Of a stretch of 64,000 bases of DNA, positions 45,201 to 58,000 are shown piece after piece; positions within the stretch are counted from its first letter, which is position 1; each line of letters opens with the position of its first letter. This DNA is from Tetracentron sinense (taxonomy: Eukaryota > Streptophyta > Magnoliopsida > Trochodendrales > Trochodendraceae): the NCBI GenBank assembly GCA_015143295.1, contig CM026568.1:13956607-14020606 (forward strand), read 5' to 3'. The notes below the pieces were generated by a model, which was given only the letters and a program-made list of their open reading frames with translations, was not told where the DNA came from and made no database searches. The translations under genes and the position numbers were made by a program.

Positions 45201-47374
45201 GATTGAATCTTAAGTCGGCGAAAATATTTCCAGAGAGCTTAGGTATATTTTTTTTTTAATCTTGTTTCTTAATTGTTCTTCCTTATTTAAACTTCTTTCT
45301 TCATTGTTCTTCCTTAATCCTCCATTCTTCTTTGTTCTTCTTCTCCTGTGTTTATATTTTCTTCTATGTTTTTGTTTTCTTTGCTTTATTGGTATGATTA
45401 ATGGGCTTTCCATCCTCCTCCAACTCAGATTAGGTAGTCTCATTGATACCAGAAAAGTTGCTAAAATATCCTCGGATTCCCTACTCTCATGGTGTATGGT
45501 GTATTCCCTAATTTGCTAAGGTACAATTCCCGTTTCCGCAATTTTTGGGTTTCTTTGGATTTTACCCTATTTTTTCATTCCCTTTTCTTCTCTTTGGGGT
45601 AGAACTTTCATGAACATGTTCAGATTATCCATTGCCGCACTTGATGTTGCAACCACTTGTTATCACCGATTGATTATGCTACTTGCCGAGATTCAATTAA
45701 ATTTGGGTCTTGCTAATTAGAACCTTAGAATCACATCATCATGAGCACCAATACCTGGTTAGCATAGTTGGCACCTTAGCTGGGCAAGTGGTAACTTTTA
45801 ATGACCATATTGTGTTTCTCTAGAATCCAATCAATTGTAAATTGCCTTTCCAATCTCAAGTTCCTTTATTCTTTGCAACTTGGATTTCTTATGACTGTGA
45901 TTTTTTTCGTTACATTGCTTGGAGCATATTTTGGCAGATACCTACTGACATTCAGATACTTCAATATTCTTCTATTTTGCACCTAAGTACGTAGATTTCT
46001 TTAATATGTTTTAATTTTAGTATTATTCAGCTTTTTAGGGGCATTTGTCGTTAGCCACTGAAAGTAGTTGCAGTGGAGGTTCATAGGAGGAAATACCCCC
46101 ACCAATCACTTGAGGAAATAGACCCAAAATTAGAAAATCAATGAGCTAAATTGAAGAGGATTGGATACCAACGAAGACTACTTTGAGCTAGGCTATGAGA
46201 CCGACTATTAGCCACATGTTGAGCATTTATGCTTCAATTAGCAGGCAAGACAAACAGGTTATGTAAGTGATTATAAGATTGCACTGTGATTATTTGTTGC
46301 TCTCTCAATGATTTCTCATTCTCTTCGATATTGTAGATTCAACATTAACAATAGGAAATACCAATGGCTGGTAGAACAAGCAGCAATGGTATATGTCATC
46401 TTCCAGTAAGATCCTTGCATAGTACACAATATAATAATAAGTGATTCACGACCGAAACATTACCCAAACAACACCCTTTCCACACAATATAATAAGATCC
46501 TTCCAGTAAGATTCTTCCACCAAAAATAGGCAATAGGATATAAAATTTTAATATAGTTTTTTGATTCCAAATCCTATCTAACCAAATTAGAAATCTGCAA
46601 AACAATCCAAACCTAGATAATAAAAGAGATCCTCCATTGGAATTAGAAGTTGTAAACCACATTCTTCAACCCCTTAAATATGAAACATATCTTGAGCAAA
46701 ATCCATAAATTGATTTATATTTCAGTGTTGGATTGCATATTATATCGAGCACCACAAACTTGAACATCTTTATTCTTCTTAGAGCATTACGATGCTCTGC
46801 TAACCTAAGATGTTGAGCTGAAAAATTCATTTGATGTATTATCAATTTCATTAAACTCATGTTTTACAATCCTGTCAGCATCTTCTCATTTCCTATGGGA
46901 ACATCTTTTTGTTAATTGCGATTGGTCTTAGTTTAATTCCATATTTAACTCAGATTGCTCTTAGTTTAATTCAGACTTATTTTGTACTTTGATGTTTTCA
47001 ATTAATTTTTTGTACTCTTTTGCTCTACATTCACTACGCATAACATTCTATTCTTCATTATATTTATTTCATTTTATTTATGTCTTTTACATTCTCCAAT
47101 TTAACATGATTGAGCTTCCCCAATACTAAGATGTACGTTTGTCAATTTTAATATGGTTATTTGTTAGGGTGTCAATATGAATGTATTCACATAAATGGCA
47201 TCATTAGATTCTGTATACTCACCTTCTACTAATAAGTTTAGATAATATCTGTTACATTTATCTAACATTTTATTCCTATGTTAGACACTAGCATACCATC
47301 AAAAAAATATTCCTATTTTTTCTTTTTATCATTAGAACCGTTCACTCACGTGCATCGCACGTGCATTCCGCTAG

Positions 47375-48486
47375 TTTCAAATAATGGTAGTTTGAGGTGG
47401 TTACTCAAAGTCTTTTCAAATAATGGTATATTGAAGTGGTTATAACTAATTAAGGGAAGATACTCTTCAAAAGTCTAAAGTTCATGTAAGTTTAAAATAA
47501 ATTTTTTTTATGTAGCAAACCCCTTAAATGGTCATAAGAGGTGGTTGTGTCCAGTTAGAAGAGAAGAAATACATCTCTTCAAAAAAGACACGAAGCTCTT
47601 AATTTTTTAAGTTGGGGACCATGGAGAGGGTTGTAATTAATCGAGATTTTTGTTTGTGAGTATTGTTTGGGGTTGATCTTGATGATCACTGTAAGACATA
47701 GATCAACAACAGTGATTTATTGGGCTTCATTGTATCCTGGAGACGATTTGCTACAAACCTGTTTGTGAATAATATCTTAAGGAAAGTGGATTTCCAACTC
47801 ACCTTGAAGCATTTAATAGGTTTTCCGTCCCTATTCTTGTTATCTATTACATATTTTTGATACATTGGTTCTAACACCCACAATAGAGAAAGAGAAGCCA
47901 CCGATCATATATAATGTTGTTTAGACTTGCTTATAGTTCTAATGACTCTTAAAATCAAGTTAACAATCAGATAGGTAAGATAATATAAAACCACACAATC
48001 TTGAACCCCCAATCGACAGATCATTGTGTGAGTTCCATGATGAGCATAACATGGTCCTGTGTTGTGAATGACATGACTTGCATGTTTGCCCATGGTAGTG
48101 TTGAATATAAAGATGCAAATCAAGTCAACACACACATAGATCATTTACCTGTTTCACCGCTACGTCGATGGAGACGATTGTCTTCTTCACTAGTCGAAAG
48201 AAAAAGTTACAAGCATCTCTCCTCTCTTTGTTCTCACGAGTTCGACAATCTCTCTTAAAACCCTAGTCCGAATATATATGCCCTAGTATCCAAAATACCC
48301 CAATACAATAAGAAATTCCCAAAAATCTTAATAATGTTTGTGATTTATATAGCTGAATAACCATTGATCTTGTGGTTCTCATAGATCATCTGTATCATCA
48401 AGGGTATATTGTACTTGATCAATTTCTATAAAAGACTGTTATTGGTTTAAATAATAAGGTTTTCTTGTTATTGTTATCCTGTTGCC
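47375..48486. other. No gene recognised
   Basis: Repetitive-looking, AT-rich sequence with a duplicated TCAAATAATGGTA block near 47377 and 47415. The stretch 47690-47830 has some coding-like composition on the minus strand, but I recognise no family. It fills the gap between the Helitron-like end and the UGT remnant. Confidence 0.4.
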
Positions 48487-48865
48487 CCTAGCAATTAGTC
48501 TTTGATCAAGCCGATTCCATGAGCTAGCACTCGGGTCGAGCTTGCTGACCAGCCATTCTTGTGGATTCTGTGTCCGAGATGGTTTCTAACCAAAGTAGCT
48601 GCCCACAGATGGATGGTATGTTGGGCGCCTCAGTAGAAAGATCTAGCCCACTCTTCTATTGCCTGCTTCGTAACAACCCATTGTAGTTGAAACTAACTAT
48701 GTAATGGTTAAGCATGGGATTTCCTTTCCTATGCTAGCCTTTCTTCAGTGACCAATTCCTTAATGATAATTACATTTCTGACATTTGGGAAGTTTAGAAT
48801 GACCATAAAATCATTTCAAGGAAAGAAATTAAGAATAAGGTGGAAAAACTGCTTGGTAATTAATG
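48487..48865 (+). pseudogene. UGT83A-like pseudogene remnant
   Basis: A decayed third copy of the cluster, same strand. Recognisable pieces in the order of the intact gene: TTCCATGAGCTAGCACT (FHELAL), GGGCGCCTCAG before AAAG (the WAPQQK start of the PSPG box), CCCACTCTTCTATTGCCTGCTT (HPS.AC), ACCCATTGTAGTTGAAACT (HCGWN, with TAG for Trp), GACATTTGGGAAG (DIWK) and AAGAATAAGGTGGAAAA (K.KVE). It carries several in-frame stops and shifts in about 380 bp and lacks exon 1. It is truncated on the right by the hAT-like MITE. Clearly non-functional. Confidence 0.8.
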
Positions 48866-48875
48866 AGCTGATAAT

Positions 48876-49515
48876 TAGGGTTGTCAATCTAACCCTGTGA
48901 TGAGGGGGCCTAGCCCGCTCCAACCCTCCAAAGCCTGTAACATAAGGGACTTTTTCTTCTTCCTTAAGGCCTAGGGCCGAATTGGGTTTAATTTTGAAAG
49001 GCCCTCTTACTTGAGGGTCGTAAGCACCCGACCCAGACCGACTCTCTACATTATACGTTTTACCAAATATAATATTATTTATAACATATATATATATATA
49101 TAATATCTTAAGACTAATTTCTTTGTGTAATAGACCACAACTGTAGTAGTCACGTTCTTCCTTTTGTATTATTTCAAATCCAACAGAGGATACAGTGTGT
49201 GTATGTGTAATAGAAATGTATTATCTTTCCAGAATTCAAGTTCTTTTTTTCTTTTCTTTTTCTAATCTAATCTAATAATCTAACGGGAACAATTGGGGGT
49301 GTGTTGGTAATTTCATCAACTTTTTTTTCTAGAACAATGATAACTAATTTATGTTCTTTCGACTCTTACTTTGACTTGGCCCAGCCCTAGCTGTTGAGGG
49401 TAGGGATTGGCCTAGCTAGTTCAAGCCTTCTGAGGGCTTGGGCCTCACCCCTGTGAGTAAGGGGTGGGCCCGGTAAGACCTAAGCAATTCCTTGGCCCAG
49501 CCCTTTGACAGCCCT
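48876..49515. mobile_element. hAT-like MITE
   Basis: Termini TAGGGTTGTCAA and TTGACAGCCCT are imperfect inverted repeats of the type found in hAT MITEs. The subterminal regions are rich in GGGCCTAGCCC/GGGCTGGGCC. 640 bp, no transposase. The expected 8-bp target duplication is not visible, because the T-run of the next LINE begins at the right terminus. Confidence 0.55.
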
Positions 49516-52300
49516 TTTTTATTATTATTTTTTTAAACCACCCAAAGAGGGAGGGAGTTAGGCAAGACTCCTACCTGTTTATTAAAATGTCAAGTACATC
49601 AATGGGGGACATAAAGCCTTAGCATAAACCAACAAGCGATGAGACACTGTAAAACTACTCCTCAAGTCGAGTAGGTTTCTTAACCTTTCTCTTTGGTCTT
49701 GAGAAAAATCAATTGCTAATGTGGTGTCACATGTTTTATTATTATTCGTCTTATTCTTCTTCTTAATTCTCTTTGAATTCATTGGTTGAAAACCTTCTTC
49801 ATCCCGAGGTTCTTCAATAAGAACATCATCTCAAACTTGATCTGACTCATCTAATGCATTCTCATTTTGTTGGTTAGTCAATCTAGAATTGCTCTTGTCA
49901 AAGAAAATCTTAATGTAGTTCCAATGCTTGACAATAGGAGTAGTATTAACTCTTTTGTACTCTTTTTCACCCTTGTCAGATACTAGCTAGAGCCAATTTA
50001 ATGGCATTACCTTGCTCCTCAGAGTTGAAGTGAATAGGAAACTCTCCACCACCTGAATTCACTATTGGAATAATTTCTTGATTATGGATATTTTCAGCTA
50101 TCTACAAGCCTATATTGGGAATGGGATTCACATAATCCTTGCACATAAGCAGAATCATCAAACAGAGGTTCTTCATTATTTGTATTATCATTAGCATTTT
50201 TTGAAAAATCCTCATCATCAGAAACAACTGTTAGAGCCAGGTGTCGAAGAAGCTGGGTCAGCATCACATACACCTGGTGCAATGGGACTAGCACAACCAG
50301 TCACTTTACACTCGGTCTCACAAAATTTGGGTCCCCCTCTGCTCCACCAATCAGTTAATCTCATTACCCAACTCGGAAGCAATTTCACGAACTCCTAGCA
50401 AGACCGAAAACCCAATGACAGACACTGCATTGCTACAACCAACGATATCCTGTTGATCAAGGTGAGAGAAAGAAGATGGAGTTGAGGCCAACCCTACCTG
50501 TACCCCCTCGCATACAAAACCATCTATTAAAGAATTCATTTTGATCCCTCAACGAAGCTTGGAGCAATTGCTAACCGAATCCAAAGAAACCTCCGAGGCA
50601 TTTCTTCGAGCACCTGTAGGGCCAACCTGAGTCTCAAATGGACCCTGAAGCATAGGAGAACCATCCTCTTCCTTATTTTTTTTAATGTAAAGTTATCTGA
50701 TCAATCATAATCAAATTCCCTGTAAATACTGCTAACTCCAATTGACGGTTTGAATTCTCCTTTTCTTTCAGTTCTTCTGATCTATCATCATTCTAGCCTT
50801 CAATATCCTCATCCGCCACACCGTCCCTAGAGCTTCTTCCCTTTCTTCTTCTTGATCATCTTGCCCAATCTTTCTTCCTTCATATGAGTTGCTTACAGTA
50901 ATTGTATTTTGTTGTTCAAAATCTGGAACGATCTATTTTATAAGATCCCATTATGCTCCTTTCTGAGATTAAGATCTTGAGAAACATTAGATCTAGCCCT
51001 GATTGTATTAGTATGCGAGTTATCTATTACAATCTCCGCTTCATCCTCCACGTTCTACACCTTTCTTTCTTTTTATCCAAATGCTTTCTATACCCATCTC
51101 ACTGTGCTTTCCTTGTGCAATGGTTTAGGATTCAGTTCACCATGTTTTTGATCTAAAACTACATCCATTCTTCATGACTTTATGCTTCCTTGTTGGTGCT
51201 GTAATCATACCTTTATTACCAGTATTCCTTTTGCCCATCTTACAGGATTCCATCTTATGACCCTGTTTGTGGCAAATCGAACAAAAGGTAGGTTCTTTTT
51301 CGTAAATAATGTTTTGCCATTTCCCTAAAGAACTCAGCCCTAACCAGAAACGATTTGGTTTTTCTTTGTTCACCTCCACCTCAACACATATTCGAGCGAG
51401 ACTAATTCTGGATATGGTTCGAGTTGGCCCATCAACCAACAAAATTTTCCCAACGATGCTACTGATCGCTTTTAGATCTTTCAGGTTGAAAAATTTATGG
51501 GAAGACCCGAAAGGTTTATCCAGATTTGGACCACTGATGGTTCAGATCCAGCACAAAAAAATGGTGTCCGCTTTATGAATCTAACGAGTTTTCCATATAC
51601 ATAGCATAGATCCTTCAACCATACTGCTAAAAAATCAGATTCAAATTCAAAACGAACCAGCATATGTCTTGCATCAAGGATCCCAATGTAGAATGCAAGC
51701 TTTGTGTGGAAATATTTTTTGATGTGTACCTTTAGCGCCTCAATGGTTCGTCTTCTGGATGCACATTTGGCAATAAGCGCAAAGCAAAACAATAGTGCAG
51801 ATCTGTTCAGTTCTTCAGATGAGAAGAACAGTGCTGTTTCTCCTTGATAGGTCGATGGTTTCTTCACATCAGATATGGATTTGAAGCTAAAGTCATTTTG
51901 ATGAGCAATTGTGCTATCTGGGCTGGATGAAGATCCAACCACATTAGCATACAAAGCCTTAGGGATATCAGGAGGATGGGGTGGAGAGCTTCCTTCCACA
52001 GGGGTGGCAACCATGAAACCCTAGAAGGATCTCATTATTCTTTCTTCTCTTCGAACCCTAGATTTTCTTTTTTGGTTCATCTTCATCATAGGTTCTCAAG
52101 TCCCAAAACCCACCTTGCAGGTTGTAGTATATTGAATAGATTCAATCTGTCTATGCTTTTCTTTCATGCTGATCCGTAACCTCTCACTTGATCTCGATCT
52201 CTTCGTTGGAACCCTAGTTTATCTCATCGTTTGATCTCCTTGATGGGCAATTCGATTCTCCCCAAAACCTTTCTCTCTGTAAATCTCCCAAGCCTAACCC
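49516..52300 (-). mobile_element. L1-type LINE derivative retaining only ORF1
   Basis: The minus strand ends in an A-rich tail (T/AT-rich run from 49516), preceded by the GTCCCCC 3'-end motif shared with the LINE tail at 4979. Its coding part is ORF1 only. No endonuclease or reverse transcriptase motif (such as FADD) is seen between ORF1 and the tail. The 5' end (about 52300) is an estimate; the ORF1 Met at 52014 leaves about 290 bases of leader. It inserted beside the hAT-like MITE. No target duplication was confirmed. Confidence 0.65.
49582..52014 (-). pseudogene. LINE ORF1 (DUF4283 and zinc knuckle), broken
   Basis: The N-terminal DUF4283 domain spans 51481-52014 (FALIAKCASRRRTIEALK, LDARHMLVRFEFESDF, PVVQIWINLSGLP-like end). 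The zinc knuckle CSICHKQGHKMESC, CX2CX4HX4C, is in the stretch 51137-51442. These two lie in different frames, so at least one shift occurs at about 51443-51480. Downstream pieces (50094-50539, 49582-49782, the last rich in Lys/Asn) look like the acidic and basic C-terminal tail. ORF1 binds the LINE RNA in the family; this copy cannot make an intact protein. Confidence 0.75.
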
Positions 52301-53192
52301 CTCTAATGGCTTCCTGTTATTCTAAACCATTCTTCTCAGATTACAACATTATCAAATCTTTTGGCTGGATCTTGCTTTGTGCATAAGGAATCACCGTAGA
52401 AGATTTGTCTTAAGTAATATCACGTAGAAAATAGCATTAGAGAATATAATTTAAAACTAAATAACATTCCTGACTTGCTGGCAGTGTGTTGAGATCCTTC
52501 ATGGAGGGTCTTCAGCCCTCCCCTTTGTGTTAGATTGGAAGATTTTCTTTCTCTTACTAGAAAGAATGTTTCTTTCTCTTACTCTATAGGCTCTTCCTCC
52601 CTCTATCTTAATTCTTACATAGTGCTATATCTTTCTTAGTTCCCACAGTTAATTAGTATTTCTCTTACCTCATGTGAAAAACCAATTCATACTGGAGAAA
52701 GAGAGATTAAGTGCAAGAGTTTAACTGCTCAAAGAATTGGAGAAAAAGAGGGTCTATATTTGAAAACATATAAATTCATACATATATATATTAATCTTTA
52801 TACACTTTAAATAGTCTCTCCTTTAACTACAAGTCATTCATCACAGTCATTGTCAACCATGTAGAGCCAAAAATCTCGTTCGAGGAGTTATGCGCTGTCT
52901 TCATCAACGTGAGCAACGAAGTGCTCATCTCCACTCTCCACTTGCAGGGATCAATTCGCAACCTACCACGATATATAGAAATAGGTAGCCCTAAGGGGGC
53001 TGGGAAATTGTTACTCCATTCAAGGGGACGTTCAGACCGTAGCTGGTTCTGCCAAATTCATAGCAAAAATCTCGTCTCTCACCATACTCGGGATATCCCT
53101 CTTTTCTGCCAACTTCTTAATACAGGAAAAACCAATTACATTACAAACAACCCAACCATTCTAAATCAAGCAACTAAATCCAATGGTATATT
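52301..53192. other. No gene recognised
   Basis: Partly LINE leader, then AT-rich flank. The open frame 52909-53241 has no recognisable domain and runs into the Copia C LTR. Confidence 0.4.
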
Positions 53193-53197
53193 TCTAT

Positions 53198-53251
53198 TGT
53201 TGGATTTATTTCATAAATCTCAGCACAAGTTATACAAATAAACAATTGAAT

Positions 53252-53298
<47 letters not shown>

Positions 53299-55011
53299 CC
53301 AAATCCCACAAGTTAAGAGGCACTCAAAAGAGAGTCTTTCTTGAAGATAGTCGAAGCCTCCCGTGTGCAAGGGAAAAGTAGCACAATCTCTGACATAAAA
53401 CTCAACTCGGATTCAACCGATCAATCCCTACGAGTTTGCACTATTCTGCGGATTATGGTGTAGCAAACTTCCTTTAGAGTATGCCCGAATAATGAATGAA
53501 AATCCCACAATAGATTAATTAAATTTATTAAAAATCCATTTTAATAAAAGAATTAATCTAGAATGTTGAAACATGATTTTTTGTCCAAAAAAATTATTTT
53601 AGAAATCAGTTCAATTAATCGAACACATTGTCTATTTAATAAATCATTTAATTGAAAATCAATTAAATCACAAGTTAAATACATTTTTTTAACTTCACAA
53701 AACCGATTAAACCATTAATCTATTTAATCCAGAGCCTAGGCCATCCATATAATTTTTAGCCATAATTTTGGCAGCATAACGGTATATGGACCGGAATGGT
53801 CCAATTGGTTGAGTCCGTTTGAATCATCTCAATTCAATCAGTCAAGTTGGTTTAGCTCGTAAACCAACCAATTAAACTATCTGTTAGAGTGGTTCATTAG
53901 GAAAACACTAGGCAATCTGATTTAACCATCTCATGTTGATCTATCAAATTAGTTTAGTCTGAAGACTAACCGGTTAGACTTATCTATTCGAGTGGGTCAA
54001 TCTTATAGACTACCAAAAAGGCTAACCCTTTCGGGCTTGCCACCATGATTGGGTTACATGTAGCACCAATCTGTGATTAACCATTTATGGAATCACACAC
54101 TATTCTGGTCAATTGAATCTAGTCCAATCTGAACAACAAACAGGCCTATGGTTCGACCTTCTCTAGTGGAGTGGAAATGGAGGTCTTCTTCCTCCTTGGA
54201 CTGGTTTGTCTTCTTCCTCTGGACGGACTGGTTCTAGGCTTTGTCTGCAATTCAACAAAGTTCCTGGGCTCTCTATTTCATCTGGTAGGTTTGAGTCATC
54301 TCAACCACTCCTTATATAGAGCCCTAAGTACGACCTTTTTGTTGTGCCATAACCACCCTAACTACCCACGATCCAAATTCATTGAATCTAACCACTCCAA
54401 CTGCTAACCGATGGGTTGTATGGATAACTCAGGTCTGCCAACCCACATGGGTTGGCCAAACTCACCCGAATCTATGTAGGTCACACACACACGGCCCGCC
54501 ACTTGTATCCTCAGGAGCACACAATCTCGGTCCATCTATCCGACGACCCCAATCTGATCGGAAAAAAAAAAAAAGACCAATCGCGACGATGCGCACGTGT
54601 GAAGTGTAAAGTGCGCCTCATAGTGCCAAAAGCTCATTGCCCTTTGCACGCGCATGCTCGCTGCGTGAGCCCAACTCATGCGCCGAATATATGGTTTAAA
54701 GACTAGGGAAATAGGAGTCTCCTACACCACAATATTACACTCTAATAGAATTTTAAAACACTTATAAAGAAGGAAACTTTCTTCTGTTTTTCCAATGTGG
54801 GACTATGTTTTAAAAGAGAAAACACACAAATGAAATGAACTTGTCTCACAAGGAGACCAAACTTCAAGTTACCCAAAAGCAAAAACATCATACTTTTGAT
54901 TTAAAATAGGGATCTATTTTAAATTTAAAAAAAAAAAACTTTTAGGGATTAAAACCCAATATTTAAAACTAAAGAACCTATTTTAAAATCAATTTAAAAT
55001 TAGATTCAACA
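53198..55011 (-). repeat. 3' LTR of Copia C
   Basis: 1,814 bp, TGTTGGATTT to GATTCAACA, matching 59449-60403 plus 62084-62899. It contains a (TA)n tract near 53257-53297, CTAACCGGTTAG-type dyads, and a minus-strand TATA motif near 54312. Confidence 0.85.
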
Positions 55012-55024
55012 ATCGCCCACTTAA
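55012..55024 (-). other. Polypurine tract of Copia C
   Basis: The minus strand reads AAGTGGGCGAT directly before the LTR start TGTTGAATC. Confidence 0.6.
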
Positions 55025-58000
55025 TCTTAAAACATTTTAAAAAAATTATATTACAGGAATTCTAGGATATCCTGTGCATAGATGAAGGTGTCTTTCAACT
55101 TAAACCCTCACTTAGTGCAAACAAGTTAAAACTAGTATAAGATCACAGTGGACAGAACCTTGAGCTGCAAACTCAGGTTACTAATCGAACCTGTCGCACA
55201 CACAATCTTCCTATTGTGCATACAACTCAGTACTTTTACGTATGTACTGGTCCTGACTTACTAAGAGATTTAGAGTTTAGCCCAAACTCATAGAAAGGGA
55301 TGAACTTTCGGCTCTCAGAAAGGTGAGTCTATCTAGAGTGATCCTGTAACACTCTCAACCATTTAAGGCTTTATAGTCACTTATTAAAAGAATTCTTAAC
55401 CTTTTAAAACAAGATAATTTGTTGGTTAACAACCTACAAGCAAACACACTATCCACATCACTCTAGAAAACGATTCATCTCAAAAGAGATATAAGAAAAT
55501 AAATTCTTTATTGATAGTACTCAAACAGTTAATTACATAAGCTTATTATCCCATTGAACCTGAGAAACTCATTGGGTTAGGTTTCTACCTAGTAAAACAT
55601 ATTACAAGGCATTCAATCACATTCCTCTTGATGTCTTTATCACAAGGTCCATGCCAAGTCTCTTTGATAAATGATCTGCTAAGTTCTCCTTTTACTTAAC
55701 ATACTGAATGACAATCTTACCGCCTCGCACATGATTGTGCTTTAGACGTATTTGTCTAGACTTGCCATTATAGTTCTCACTATATGACTTCAGCATGGCC
55801 ACCTGATTATCACAATAAATTGTGATAGCCAGCACAAATGTGCCCCATATTGGTACGTCTACCAATACGCTCTTAAGCCATTCAACCTCCTCTCCTGCTG
55901 ATGAGGGAGAAATAAACTCTAATTCCATAGTGGAATGAATTATATATATTTGTTACTTTGATTTCCAAGAGATGGCTCCTCCTCCTATCGTGAAAATCCA
56001 GACTAACACCGAAGTGGACTCGTCCGGATATGAGTTTCACCTCGCATCATTGTACCCTTCAAGTGCAGCTGGAATCTTCCATAATGTAATCCATATGACG
56101 TAGTACCCTTAAGGTATCTCATGACTCGCATTAGTGTCTTCTAGTGCACATCACTTGGATTACTAGTGTATCTGTCTGGTCAATGTTCGGCCTTGTGCAG
56201 TGCATGGCATACATGAGACTGCTTATCGCTTGGGAATATAGCAACTAAGAAACACTTCTGCCTTGGTTCTTAACCATTTTAAGGTTAGAGTCTACTGGAG
56301 TAGGTGCAGGAGAGATGTTGAAGTAGTTGAATCTTTTCAGAACTTTCTCAATGTAGTTTGATTGTGAAAGTGCTATTCCTTGACTACTTCGAGTAATCTT
56401 GATCCCTAAGATAACATCAACTTCACCTAAATCTTTCATATCAAAATTGGATGATAGGAACATCTTAGTGTTTACAACACATTCTAGATCTGTTCCAAAA
56501 ATCAGTATATCATCCACATAAAGACATATGATAATTCTAGAGTCTCCCATCAAATTTGCTATACACGCAAATATCTCCACCATTAACCTGAAAGCCTTCT
56601 GTTAGGAGAATCCTCCTAAAATTTTCATGCTACGGCTTTGAAGCTTGCTTGAGACTGTAAAGTGACTTCAACAGCTTACAAACTTTCTGGTCATTCTTTG
56701 CAAGAACGAAACCTTCCGACTGATCCATATGGATCTCCTCCTCAAGTTCTCCATTCAGAAAATCAATTTTGACATCCATCTGATGGATAATAAGGTCCTT
56801 GATTGCAGCCAAAGCAATTAGAAGCCTAATTGTGGTGTGCCTAGCTATAAGGGTGTAGGTATCGAAGTAATCAAAGCCTATTCTCTATATGAACCACTTA
56901 GCTACTAGCCTCTCTCTGAATTTATCAATAGTACCATCTGGTTTAAGCTTCTTCTTAAAGATCCACTTACAACCTATTGGTTTGCTTCTTAGGATAGATC
57001 CACAAGATTCCAAGTGTTGTTAGAGAGGATAGAGTGCATTTTTTCGTCAACTGCTTCCTTCCAAAACACGACGTCATTAGATGACATTGCTTCAGCATAG
57101 CTGACTGGATCTTTCTCGATTAAATAGACAAAGTTAGGACCGTAGTCCTTAGGAATTCTATTCCTTGAACTCCTCCTTGGCTCAATCTCTTCAGGAACTT
57201 CTGTTTCCTTTCGCTTGTTGCTTGACTCAGGCTAAACCCCCACTAAATCCAAACATTTCTTCATCGGGAAGACATTCTCAAAGAAATTTGCATTAATTGT
57301 TTCCACAATCGAATGCGTTAATGGTGTCTCTAGGTTGTGGAACCTATATACCTTGCTTGACAATGAATATCAAATGAGGACACAATCAGTGCCTTGAGGT
57401 CCTACCTTTGGATTATTCAAATTTGGGATTCTTACTTGTGCTAAGAAACCCCAAACTCTGAGATACTTCAATTACCCTTCCTTCCTTTCCATATCTCATA
57501 TGAAATATCTTGAGACTTTTTTTAGGAACTCTATTCAAAATATGGCATGCCGAGAGTAATGCCTCTCCCCATAAGTTGGGTAGGAGGCCAGAACTGGTTA
57601 ACATTGTGTTGACCATTTTGGTTAGAATTCTTTTCTTCCGTTCTGCGATCCCATTTTGTTGCGGTGTATACAGAGTAGAAGTCTAATGCTGGATTCCACT
57701 AGCTTCACAAAACTTAGTAAATTCAACATCCAAGTATTCACCACCTCGATCTAATCGAAAGATCTTGATCTTGTCTTCACGTTGATTTTCAACTTCGGTT
57801 TTGAATACTTTAAATTTCTCCAAATGCTTCATCCTTAGTACAAATCAGGTAGACTTATGCTTTCCTCCTCTTGATTGAACATTAGTCATTTCACAAATGT
57901 CTGAGTGACCAAGTTCTAAGACTTTGATCTTTGAATTCCTTGAGAGGAAGATCTGGTGATCTTGAATTTACTGTATGCAATACACTTTTTTGGTTTATTA

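Larger units (their letters stand above)
43692..47374 (+). mobile_element. Probable non-autonomous Helitron
   Basis: The right end has the Helitron 3' signature: a 7-bp stem-loop CACGTGC-ATC-GCACGTG (47347-47363), a 7-base spacer, then CTAG (47371-47374) followed by T. The left end is a candidate only: TCTATC preceded by A at 43691, shortly before a (TA)n tract. No Rep/helicase coding sequence is seen, so it would be non-autonomous. The interior holds CT-rich, leader-like sequence at 44050-44300, T- and A-runs, and MITE-related repeats at 45008-45200. Captured host exons are possible but none was recognised. Confidence 0.4.

Noticed and set aside
45262-45519. Hydrophobic 85-codon frame rich in Leu/Phe
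   Set aside because: Comes from a CT/T-rich tract; no start context or domain.
46396-46662. Minus-strand frame faintly like the C-terminal region of a LINE ORF2 (GRILLEGSYYIV)
   Set aside because: Similarity too short and the frame inconsistent; not enough to call a LINE fragment.
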